Assembly: GCA_902760595.1 (NCBI GenBank) | Contig: CACWHI010000025.1 | Span: forward strand, 1 to 34,755 | Reading direction: 5' to 3' | Length of the DNA stretch: 34,755 nt | Source: an uncultured Eubacteriales bacterium | GTDB taxonomy: Bacteria; Bacillota; Clostridia; Christensenellales; Aristaeellaceae | Part shown: one piece after another, positions 17,601-24,004 of the stretch | Layout: each line of letters opens with the position of its first letter | Numbering within the stretch: the stretch's first letter is position 1 | Made by a program: the position numbers and the translations under genes | The notes under the pieces: model-generated | What the model saw: only the letters and a program-made list of their open reading frames with translations | Told to the model about the DNA's origin: nothing | Databases searched by the model: none

Positions 17601-18045
17601 CCGGCGGCAGCCAGCCGCGCCGGAAGCTCCACAGCTCCACGTCCCGGAAGATGCCCGCGCCGGAATACCAGCGGGAGTTGGGGCAGCGGTACCGCACCTG
17701 CACCGCGATCTCATTGGTCCCCGGCCGCAGCCCGTCCAGAGGTACGGAAAACGCCGTATAGCCGTAATGGTGCTCCGCCACGGCCCGCCCGTTCAGATAG
17801 ACGCGGCAATCCATGTACACGCCGTCGAAGCGCAGGAACACCCGCTCATGCTCCGCCGGGATCAGGGAAGCGTCAAGTTCCTTGATATACCAGCCGTCCG
17901 CGTCCCGGTAGAAATCCCCGGGTTCCGCGATCGCCCAGTCATGCGGCAGGCAGACCGTCTCCCCCGCGCGGCCGGCCACAGCCGCATACGCGCTGTCCGC
18001 CTCCGCCTTCAGGAAACGCCATCCTTCGTTAAAGAGCCGCCGCAT
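14683..18045 (-). CDS. Large GH2 glycosidase (beta-galactosidase type) with C-terminal CBM6-like region
   Basis: A 1120-residue glycoside hydrolase family 2 enzyme. Order: jelly-roll sugar-binding domain (1-170, including CLPHDWAI and NSRWYSGAGIFRDVEL), Ig-like domain (170-270), TIM barrel (270-560) with acid/base Glu366 in WSIGNEIHD and nucleophile Glu445 in YGSETAS, then a DUF4982-like domain and Ig-like domains (560-830), and a C-terminal region (about 880-1120) resembling one or two CBM6 modules. No signal peptide is present, so it is intracellular despite the carbohydrate-binding tail. GGAGGAG lies 8 bases before the ATG. It is first in the operon with MBL, GH67 and LCP. GH2 members can be beta-galactosidases, glucuronidases or others; exact specificity is open. 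The only upstream dyad is GAAATTATTTC at 18083-18093; no clear promoter was seen. Confidence 0.92.
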   Translation of the reverse strand: MRRLFNEGWRFLKAEADSAYAAVAGRAGETVCLPHDWAIAEPGDFYRDADGWYIKELDASLIPAEHERVFLRFDGVYMDCRVYLNGRAVAEHHYGYTAFSVPLDGLRPGTNEIAVQVRYRCPNSRWYSGAGIFRDVELWSFRRGWLPPDGISLRTAREGGNWRLDLYAEALGAAGQEVGAALYDGERCLWRDRAAADVKGVSLSAVLSGVSAWSPDAPKLYTLELTLMDQKERVRIGFRETRFTPDDGFYLNGERVKLRGVCLHHDLGALGAAFHPDAARRQLRLMKAMGVNAIRTSHNPPASAFLDLCDEMGLLVDDEAYDMWELPKTRYDNARFFQDTWREDVASWIRRDRCHPSVIMWSIGNEIHDVFLGEQGYRWTLKLTEEARLHDRFGHARVTFGSNYMPWEGAQRAANYVKLAGYNYAGAHYAAHHRAHPDWIIYGSETASMVQSRGVYHFPMEEDILAEEDLQCSALLNSKTSWGTQSLQKMLAEDRKNAYSLGQFIWAGIDYIGEPTPYQTKNSYFGQADTACFPKDTYYFYQAMWSGKPMIHIGIRWKWNPGQPIDVPVMTSCASAELLLNGVSLGVKRVDLDDEAACLPVWQVPYQDGTLEARGYDADGRLIVRDVRHSYGAPVKLTLRAEETVFRRGGLAFLTVGAEDADGHPVEDANLPVRVAVRGPGCLMGLDNGDSTDDTPYQTDTKRLFSGKLLAVVGAEDAGEIGVSVSAPGLQEADIVLRAAETADAGPLPTVRVRRTEQPAADWPWIRRIGLAPRNPRELTPEAPSADFGVVCEPEHTERPITLRVTNAQGVDFPGAKAEWLDGHTARVTAWADGRFWLRAAAKNGAEHTRVLSVYPVTARGFGALTLDPYRLVSGSLSDVRVGEISPGNEQGIAFAREGFSGVGFSRVDFGPVGSDRLELPIFALDANPHDIGLWDGRPEAGGRKLMTCRYQKPSVWNTYQSETYTLPEPLTGLHDLFFSAVEKVHFKGFRFERQSRALRVNAGASADAIYGDSYRISDGAVLDIGNNVTLVFENMDFSGDGYSLALTGHTPNAENPILLVLRGEGGGEAKQSLVFPGGEGVTERRFTVRPPAGRCRVEFIFLPGSRFDLHSFRFEEENT

Positions 18046-18138
18046 GTCCCCATCTCCTCCGCGTCCGCTTTTTTACACAAAAGAAATTATTTCGATAATG
18101 CCAGCGCTTTTCCTGCCGCGGGCACGCGAAAAAAACAT

Positions 18139-18167
18139 TTGACACACCTCTGCTTTGATGCTATAAT
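18139..18167 (+). promoter_or_regulatory. Perfect consensus promoter of tRNA-Ser
   Basis: TTGACA (18139-18144), exactly 17 bp and TATAAT (18162-18167), 26 bases before the tRNA 5' end. All twelve consensus bases are present, as expected for a stable RNA gene. Confidence 0.93.
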
Positions 18168-18193
18168 GTCCCACGTTGACGCAAGCCGACCAT

Positions 18194-18285
18194 GGAGAAG
18201 TCGCCTAGCTTGGTCGAGGGCGCACGACTGGAAATCGTGTAACCTGTAAAAGGGTTCGAGGGTTCGAATCCCTCCTTCTCCGCCA
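18194..18285 (+). tRNA. tRNA-Ser (anticodon GGA)
   Basis: A class II tRNA with encoded CCA. The acceptor GGAGAAG (18194-18200) pairs with CTTCTCC (18275-18281); the discriminator is G, then CCA at 18283-18285. The anticodon stem CACGA/TCGTG encloses CTGGAAA with anticodon GGA at 18230-18232. The long variable arm and GGTTCGAATCC T-arm are normal. Reads UCC/UCU codons. It is intact and appears to be the integration target of the element that begins just downstream. Confidence 0.97.
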
Positions 18286-18341
18286 CAAAATGTAGTAGTG
18301 AGTTGCATTTCTCACTACTACATTTTGTATTTTGGAGAAGG
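18274..18341. repeat. Long inverted repeat starting at the tRNA CCA end
   Basis: ACAAAATGTAGTAGTGAG (18285-18302) and its exact complement (18311-18328) form an 18-bp perfect stem with an 8-base loop; the first arm begins at the last A of CCA. Outside the stem, CCTTCTCC of the tRNA (18274-18281) is mirrored by GGAGAAGG (18334-18341). A short GGAG/CTCC hairpin with TTTT follows (18334-18350). It can act as the tRNA terminator, but the mirrored acceptor sequence also suggests a rearranged attachment site. Confidence 0.75.
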
Positions 18342-18364
18342 CCTCCTTTTCGATCAGATTTCCG

Positions 18365-18407
18365 AATCGTGTTACCTGCTTTCGGAGAAATCGTGTTACC
18401 TGCTTTC
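18365..18407 (+). repeat. Two 19-bp direct repeats resembling the tRNA-Ser anticodon arm
   Basis: AATCGTGTTACCTGCTTTC occurs at 18365-18383 and 18389-18407. Bases 18387-18402 match tRNA bases 18231-18246 (GAAATCGTGTAACCTG) at 15 of 16 positions. They lie just upstream of the recombinase gene, so they are candidates for recombinase core or arm sites, for remnants of past integrations, or for an operator over the gene. Confidence 0.8.
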
Positions 18408-18447
18408 TGAATGGGCTGCATAATATTCAAATAAGGAGCAGCTGAAG

Positions 18448-19506
18448 ATGCGTACGATCAGAAAAAGAACATGGGCGGTGCAAACAACGAAGGGCAGCGA
18501 GGTAACATTTGAAGCCATGGCCAGGAATTTTATCGACGATCAGTACTCAAAAGGCAATGCGCCTTCTACGATCAAGCATTATGAACAGAGCCTGCGGAAG
18601 ATCTGTACATTCTTAGCGTATTATACCCTTGGGGAACAAGCATATCTGGATCTTACAAGGGAAGAAGCACAGACAATGGGTGGTCAAACTCTTTGTTCTG
18701 TTCTGGATGAACAAGGACTGGATAAAGCTTACCGCGCCTTCTTATACAACCTTGAGAACGTCAATGACCAGACAATCAATACCTATTTCCGGGATTATCG
18801 TGTCATTGTCTATTATGCCATTGACCATAACCTGGCGGAAAGCAGGCAGATTTCGATCAAAAACCTTGAGAGCGGCATAAAAGATGTCTATACCATTCAG
18901 GAACTGGAAAAGCTTCTGAAGCGCCCAGGCAAAAAATGCAGCTTCTCTGAATACCGGAATTGGGTAGTGGTAAACTATCTGCTGGCTACTGGTAACCGCG
19001 TCAGCACAGTTGTCAATTTAAGAATCAGCGATCTGGATTTTGATGACAATATGATTGCCATCAATGTCCAAAAAAACAAAAAAAGAGCACGAATCCCCAT
19101 GGAAAAAGCACATCTGGCCAAAATACTGAGAACATACATTGACGAATGGCTGATCGGCAGCGACGGGACCTATCTCTCCGAATACCTCTTCCCCAGCAGC
19201 TATGCTGAAAACTCCCGTCCCATGTCCCGTGTCAGCATGGGGCGGGCCATCGCCAATTACAACAGGAGCCGGGGCGTCCAAAAAACATCCATTCATCTGT
19301 TCAGACATACGTTCGTTAAAAACTGGATCATTGGCGGAGGCGATTTACATAGCCTTCAGCGTATACTGGGTCATAGCACATTGGATATGGTGGTCCATTA
19401 TGCCAATCTTTATGACACTGATTTACGTGAGAAAGTAGATGAATATTCAGCATTATCTCACGTTTCCTGTTTGGTACCTTCCCACGCACACAGAAAGAGG
19501 ATTTGA
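18448..19506 (+). CDS. Tyrosine recombinase / integrase
   Basis: A 352-residue site-specific recombinase. The N-terminal half (about 20-140) is a SAM-like core-binding domain; the C-terminal half is catalytic, with Arg184 in LATGNRVSTVVNL, a likely Lys near 209-212 in the beta-hairpin, HLFRHTF (His283, Arg286), LGHS (His309) and nucleophile Tyr318 in MVVHYANLY. All expected catalytic residues are present, so it should be active. Start supported by AAGGAG nine bases upstream. It lies 162 bases after the tRNA-Ser gene in the same direction, the usual arrangement for an element that integrates into a tRNA. Base composition is clearly lower in GC than in the genes to the left. Confidence 0.93.
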   Translation: MRTIRKRTWAVQTTKGSEVTFEAMARNFIDDQYSKGNAPSTIKHYEQSLRKICTFLAYYTLGEQAYLDLTREEAQTMGGQTLCSVLDEQGLDKAYRAFLYNLENVNDQTINTYFRDYRVIVYYAIDHNLAESRQISIKNLESGIKDVYTIQELEKLLKRPGKKCSFSEYRNWVVVNYLLATGNRVSTVVNLRISDLDFDDNMIAINVQKNKKRARIPMEKAHLAKILRTYIDEWLIGSDGTYLSEYLFPSSYAENSRPMSRVSMGRAIANYNRSRGVQKTSIHLFRHTFVKNWIIGGGDLHSLQRILGHSTLDMVVHYANLYDTDLREKVDEYSALSHVSCLVPSHAHRKRI

Positions 19507-19561
19507 TTTTTATGATTAGGCTTCCGCACTTGGTTTCCATATCACAAGGGTCATATGAGTA

Positions 19562-19590
19562 TTGCATCATCAATCAGAATGCGTTATTAT
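19562..19590 (+). promoter_or_regulatory. Promoter candidate for the nuclease-like / primase genes
   Basis: TTGCAT (19562-19567), 17 bp and TATTAT (19585-19590), about 50 bases before the start at 19641, in the 134-bp gap after the recombinase gene. Confidence 0.5.
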
Positions 19591-19640
19591 ATTAGCGGCG
19601 GCATCCATGAGAATACTCACGGGAGGGGGAATCGACAAGT

Positions 19641-20540
19641 ATGTTCAAGCAGGATAAACATGATGGTCAAATCTGCGAAGAATTCTTCGAACAATACGGA
19701 AAATCACTCCTTTTTCCTCCTGATGATCCGAGAATTCCTGTCATGCTAAAACGATTTGAGCCGGAGCAAGGATACTATACAGACTGGCCGAAAGACGATA
19801 GCCCTGATAAGGCTCTACAATTTGGCATCCCGAGAAAAACAACCGAAGAAATACACATAGAGGGCGCCGACATTGAAGCATTCATTATGAACCCTGCTTC
19901 TGACGGCAACGCGGAACATGGATGGATCGAGATAAAAGCAATTAAGCATAACGCAATGATCCTGTATGGAAGAGATGGATATCCATCTCTTCCGTTTGAA
20001 ATAACAAGCCAGAGAGGAAGCAAGAAGAAGGGATGGCTATGGGATCTCCTTCATCCGTTAGAGAGTTGTGAACATCGGAGATTTATGCCCGATGGCTTAA
20101 GAACAGTATCTCCATCCGCTTTGGTTTTCTGCCAATATGAAAAAGAGATAACGGGCTCAAACCCATATGCTGTCGTCAGCTTCTTCGATTTTTTGAGATT
20201 AAAGAATGCTTTGATTGAAATTGCAAAGGAACGGTATCGCATTGACCTTATAGAATGGCGGCGTCAAGGCGCCAAAGATTATGATGAGAGATGGACGAGT
20301 GAATACCACTCGCCTTATTGGAACGTATCGTTAAAATGGCTTCAAGACAAACATGTTCCGATGGCAATAACCCTGTTTGATAACGAACCTGCTTTCGAAC
20401 GCGACAGTTATTATATGGTCAACATGAGAAAATACCAAAGGCTAAAAGACATGGCCACCGCGCAGTTTGTGCTTGATCAGCTGAAGGAAACGCATGAGAA
20501 ATTGAAGATACCCGATCAGGAGCCGGAATGGACTACCTGA
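19641..20540 (+). CDS. PD-(D/E)XK nuclease-like protein of an integrated element
   Basis: A 299-residue protein with no confident family name. Its pattern IEGADIEAF ... GWIEIKAIK, with Asp77, Glu97 and Lys99 (ExK), followed by PFEITSQRGSKKKGWLWD, fits the PD-(D/E)XK nuclease core. No membrane segments or signal peptide. GGGAGGGGG about 10 bases upstream of the ATG serves as ribosome binding site. It is 36 bases upstream of the primase gene and likely cotranscribed with it, which suggests a role in replication, recombination or defence of the element. The nuclease call is inference from a weak motif and could be wrong. Confidence 0.6.
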   Translation: MFKQDKHDGQICEEFFEQYGKSLLFPPDDPRIPVMLKRFEPEQGYYTDWPKDDSPDKALQFGIPRKTTEEIHIEGADIEAFIMNPASDGNAEHGWIEIKAIKHNAMILYGRDGYPSLPFEITSQRGSKKKGWLWDLLHPLESCEHRRFMPDGLRTVSPSALVFCQYEKEITGSNPYAVVSFFDFLRLKNALIEIAKERYRIDLIEWRRQGAKDYDERWTSEYHSPYWNVSLKWLQDKHVPMAITLFDNEPAFERDSYYMVNMRKYQRLKDMATAQFVLDQLKETHEKLKIPDQEPEWTT

Positions 20541-20576
20541 TAGCCTGTCGTCATAGCAATTTGAGAGGTTTGAACC

Positions 20577-23498
20577 ATGGAGCAGCTTAGAGCAGAACGT
20601 CGCTGGTGTGTATGGAAAAAAGAAGCCCGTCCGTCGGGTATGACGAAGGTACCGTATATCAGCGCGACAGACCGCGGCAAATCGAATGATCCTGCCTGTT
20701 GGATCGAGTATGGAGACGCTGCACAGATTAAAGAGACCAATCCTGACGTGGCTGGTCTCGGTTTCTTCCTGTCTGCACGGGAAGAACAGTCCGAGATGAC
20801 GCTGTGTGTGATCGACGTCGACGCACATCATACTGAAGAAGGCGACAACCCGTTGGCCGATGAGTTGCTGCATCGTTTCTCCGGCACCTATATTGAGCGC
20901 TCCCCCAGCGGCACGGGGTATCACATCATCTGCAACATGCAGAAAGCTTCGATCCCGCGCGATCAGAACGACAGGTTTGCATACTATCTTAAAAACTCTG
21001 ATAAGGAGCTGGAGATCTACATCGGCGGCCTGACCCACCGGTTCATGACGTTTACCGGTGACAGGGTCTCTGACGGTGAGATGATCACCGACCAGACAGA
21101 ACAGGTGCTGGCATTCCTGAACACGTACATGCGCAAGCCCGAGCAAAGACGATACACGGAGCCAGCTGCCACGGTCCCCACAGCAGACGTTGATATCCAG
21201 GAACGGCTCAATATAGCCCGCAGATCGAAATACGGGGAGAAGTTCAGAAAGCTCTATGACGACGGTGACTGGGCTTCACAAAGCTCCCGGAGCCAGAGCG
21301 AAGCCGACCTGTATCTGGCCAGGCAGCTCTGCTATTGGCTCGGGCCGGACGCAGAGAAGATCGATGAAGCCTTCCGAGCGTCACATCTCTTCAGGCCGAA
21401 GTGGGACGAAATGAGAGGCCAGGACACTTACGGCAACATAACGATACGCGCAGCGATAGATAGATGTGACAGAGTTTATACTCCAACTACACACCACGCC
21501 ACCGGCGAACGAGCCGGGTGGCGTGATGAGCTGAGCCGAAATGCTGTTGAGTTGACGGGAGAAACAGCTCTGGCCGACCAATCCATCAATAATATACCGA
21601 TCACGCCCGAAGACGTGCTGCAGATGATCAACGACATCCAGGACGATGTAGCCATGCACGACCGCATCACGGTGCTGCCGCTGATGTGCGGCACCGGCAA
21701 GAGCACAGCCCTTCGCCTGAAGATGATGCAGATCATCGAAGCGAACGACGGCGACGGCATGATCATCGTCACCGACAACAAAGACCGCATGCGCGATTAC
21801 CTGTTGCCGTCAGATGAAGATCAGAGGTCCTTCTTCATTGACTACGATGACAAGATCACGGTAATGACGTCGGAGACGCTACAGCGTGATCTGCAAAAGC
21901 AGCATCAATGTCCCATCCTGATCATGTCCACCCAGCGGTATACAATGCTGCTGCACTCAGATATCGAGCGTTATCTGACCTGGGACGGTGGCAGGAGATC
22001 TCTGATCGTCGTTGATGAGCAACCGTACTTCAGGAAAGAGGTCAGTATCACAGAAGAGAATATCAACCAGATCTGTTCAGCCATCAGTATGGGCATCAGC
22101 CAGAGGGAAGAACCTGCCGCCACAGATCGGCATGTACTTCTTGAATTCTGGAACGTCAGCGTCAAGGCATATCTGACAAACGTCATCAATGCCAAGAAGC
22201 AAACCTTCACCGAGCCAAACCAGTATTACTTCTGGTGCAGGCTCAATTGGCACGAAGATGAACGTTTCAGCCAGATGCTGGCTCTGATGAACAAGTACAA
22301 AACCGAGATCAACACCTTTCGGCAGGACAACACCTTTGTTGACATCATCACCCGAGCCCGGGCTATCCATCAATTGCTTGCTCAGGGGGCGCTTCTTCAG
22401 ATGAAGGTGCCCAACGATACCTCGAAACCAGTCAAGGCCGCATTCTCCGTGCTGCTTGACAACTACAGCAACTACACGAACCTCGACGCCAAAGTGATCA
22501 TCCTGGATGGCACCGCCAACCTGTCAAACGAGTATAAGCTGTATCCTGATCTTGACAAGCGCAACTGTGATCAGTACCGCAGGAAGCTGGACCTACTGCA
22601 TATCAAGCTGATCGATGCGGTAGTCGGCAAGACGCAACTGGAACGCGATTATGGACTGCGGGAGAATACAGTTCGAAAAGTGCGGGAGTATCTGAGCGAA
22701 CACCTGCCCGAAGCAGCGGAGCCGGTAATATTCTCCTACAAGATGCTTTCGGCGCAGTGGCAGCGTATCTACGATGATAAGCGCGTCAGCTGGTTCGGCA
22801 AGATCAGAGGCTCGAATGATTTCCGGAAAGAGAAGTATGTCGCACAGATCGGCCTGAACCGGTATCCCCCGGCTTCATATTTCCTGTATTACCTTGCCCT
22901 GCATCCCGAGCTCGAAGCTGAACTTAATGATAAGCATGACTACACAGAGCATACCGAGATCATCAACAGGCACATGAGCCTTAGCAACGCCGAAATGCTG
23001 AAGATCCAGAACGATGAGATCCTCGCAGAGCTTGAGCAGAACATCTTCAGAGGTACGATCAGAAACTCCGACTCGACAGAGGACTATACCTTCTACCTGT
23101 TCACCTCGTTGTGGCGTGAGAGTCTGGAACAAGCATTGCATGCGCGGTATGATGTGCTGCAGGCACATATCGAGCAAGCCGGTTCGATCTCCGAGGAAGA
23201 ACGCGTCCACTTCATGGAACGCCAGCACGGCGGTGGGCTAACCGCCGCGCAGAAGATCGTGCGGTGGCATGATTATGAGCTGCCCTGCCCCGCAACCTAT
23301 ACCATGGCTCAGATGGCCGAAGGGACCGGCCTCACTGCCAGCGATATCAACACGGCGAAGAGGGCACAGAACAATCAGCAGCTGCATGACTGGTTCGCAG
23401 CTGAACGGCGTCGGCCCAGCAGAGAACCAATCTATGATAAGACACACAATTGGTACTATGACGTAGAGGAAACCGAAGACGAAGAGCAGCCCTTTTGA
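20577..23498 (+). CDS. Primase-polymerase fused to a P-loop NTPase/helicase-like domain
   Basis: A 973-residue protein. Residues 1-190 resemble an archaeo-eukaryotic-type primase-polymerase: CVIDVDAHH (Asp80, Asp82), SPSGTGYHI (His116) and ELEIYIGGLTHRFMTFTG (acidic residue at 146). Residues about 215-300 resemble the helix-bundle domain that follows NrS-1-type phage polymerases (KLYDDGDW, WLGPDAEKID, FRASHLFRPKWDE). Residues 360-490 have Walker A CGTGKST (371-377) and Walker B SLIVVDEQP (475-483), more like a superfamily 2 ATPase than the SF3/D5 helicases usual in such fusions. The C-terminal 450 residues are unassigned. It probably primes and unwinds the element's DNA. GAGAGG lies 8 bases before the ATG. 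Confidence 0.75.
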   Translation: MEQLRAERRWCVWKKEARPSGMTKVPYISATDRGKSNDPACWIEYGDAAQIKETNPDVAGLGFFLSAREEQSEMTLCVIDVDAHHTEEGDNPLADELLHRFSGTYIERSPSGTGYHIICNMQKASIPRDQNDRFAYYLKNSDKELEIYIGGLTHRFMTFTGDRVSDGEMITDQTEQVLAFLNTYMRKPEQRRYTEPAATVPTADVDIQERLNIARRSKYGEKFRKLYDDGDWASQSSRSQSEADLYLARQLCYWLGPDAEKIDEAFRASHLFRPKWDEMRGQDTYGNITIRAAIDRCDRVYTPTTHHATGERAGWRDELSRNAVELTGETALADQSINNIPITPEDVLQMINDIQDDVAMHDRITVLPLMCGTGKSTALRLKMMQIIEANDGDGMIIVTDNKDRMRDYLLPSDEDQRSFFIDYDDKITVMTSETLQRDLQKQHQCPILIMSTQRYTMLLHSDIERYLTWDGGRRSLIVVDEQPYFRKEVSITEENINQICSAISMGISQREEPAATDRHVLLEFWNVSVKAYLTNVINAKKQTFTEPNQYYFWCRLNWHEDERFSQMLALMNKYKTEINTFRQDNTFVDIITRARAIHQLLAQGALLQMKVPNDTSKPVKAAFSVLLDNYSNYTNLDAKVIILDGTANLSNEYKLYPDLDKRNCDQYRRKLDLLHIKLIDAVVGKTQLERDYGLRENTVRKVREYLSEHLPEAAEPVIFSYKMLSAQWQRIYDDKRVSWFGKIRGSNDFRKEKYVAQIGLNRYPPASYFLYYLALHPELEAELNDKHDYTEHTEIINRHMSLSNAEMLKIQNDEILAELEQNIFRGTIRNSDSTEDYTFYLFTSLWRESLEQALHARYDVLQAHIEQAGSISEEERVHFMERQHGGGLTAAQKIVRWHDYELPCPATYTMAQMAEGTGLTASDINTAKRAQNNQQLHDWFAAERRRPSREPIYDKTHNWYYDVEETEDEEQPF

Positions 23499-23544
23499 AA
23501 TGTAAGGGAATATTATAATATATTATAAATTACCCGTACATTTC
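23497..23544. repeat. 48-bp near-perfect palindrome with AT-only centre
   Basis: The arms match at 20 of 24 positions about a centre between 23520 and 23521. The inner 16 bases, TTATAATATATTATAA, are an exact palindrome, and the outer GAAATGTA/TACATTTC is also exact. It starts at the stop codon of the primase gene. It may be a terminator, a cruciform-forming unwinding element, or an initiator-binding site. Confidence 0.7.
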
Positions 23545-23638
23545 GAATGATGCATGAATGAAAAACTGATCTGTTCCAACATTCCTGTGTTTTCCTGGCA
23601 ACTGCCGTGCATTCCCCTTGCCATATCATCCACTCAAG

Positions 23639-23692
23639 CTCAAGAGCCGTGATTGCATCAAGCATCACGGCTCTTGAGTTGTTTGTGTTTTG
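23639..23692 (+). terminator. Strong rho-independent terminator
   Basis: CTCAAGAGCCGTGAT (23639-23653) and ATCACGGCTCTTGAG (23664-23678) form a perfect 15-bp stem with a 10-base loop, followed on plus by TTGTTTGTGTTTTG. It is oriented to end the primase transcript, 140 bases after its stop. Confidence 0.85.
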
Positions 23693-23759
23693 GACCGAAA
23701 AGCCAAGTAATAGCACTGCGAAATTGATGCTGTGGCCATGGTTTATTTGATAATCAGCA

Positions 23760-23983
23760 GGGATCTATTGAAGAGTTTCTTCATTATATATACTTCGCAG
23801 GCAGATCCCTTTGCTTTCCCGTTTTGCCCACTTTGCCCACTTTTTCGGGAAGCGGTTCTTTTTTTCACGCTGCCGGCCTGACTGGCTCATGGCCTGAGCC
23901 CACGAAATCTGTCAGTCCATCCAAAAAGGTGGGAAAAGTGGTCAAATCCATAGATGTGCTGATGCTTTGACCACTTTGACCAC
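23760..23983. repeat. Iteron-like 9-bp repeats and nested dyads
   Basis: Tandem TTTGCCCAC x2 (23823-23840), tandem TTTGACCAC x2 (23966-23983) and an inverted pair GTGGGAAAA-GTGGTCAAA (23929-23946) that mirrors the latter at 16 of 18 positions. Further dyads: GGGATCT/AGATCCC (23760-23766, 23803-23809), GAAGA/TCTTC (23770-23782) and GGCTCA/TGAGCC (23884-23900). No gene is present in the gap 23499-24004. Such directly repeated 9-mers beside replication genes are typical of initiator-binding sites, but they could also be a terminator for the DUF927 gene, which stops at 24005. Confidence 0.6.
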
Positions 23984-24004
23984 TCTTTTCTGAGGCCGCG
24001 TCAG

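Noticed and set aside
18099-18112. Catabolite-responsive (cre) site look-alike upstream of the GH2 operon
   Set aside because: TGCCAGCGCTTTTC matches only about 10 of 14 consensus positions, and half of each arm is wrong; too weak to annotate.
15502-18249. 915-residue open frame opposite the GH2 gene
   Set aside because: An antisense shadow of a GC-rich gene that also runs into the tRNA-Ser gene; the translation is low-complexity and rich in Arg, His, Gln and Pro.
18365-18407. CRISPR-like reading of the two direct repeats
   Set aside because: Only two units with a 5-base spacer and no cas genes; similarity to the tRNA explains them better.
19555-19749. 64-residue frame overlapping the start of the nuclease-like gene
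   Set aside because: It overlaps the better-supported gene at 19641, lacks a ribosome binding site, and has Ser/Asn-rich non-protein-like composition.
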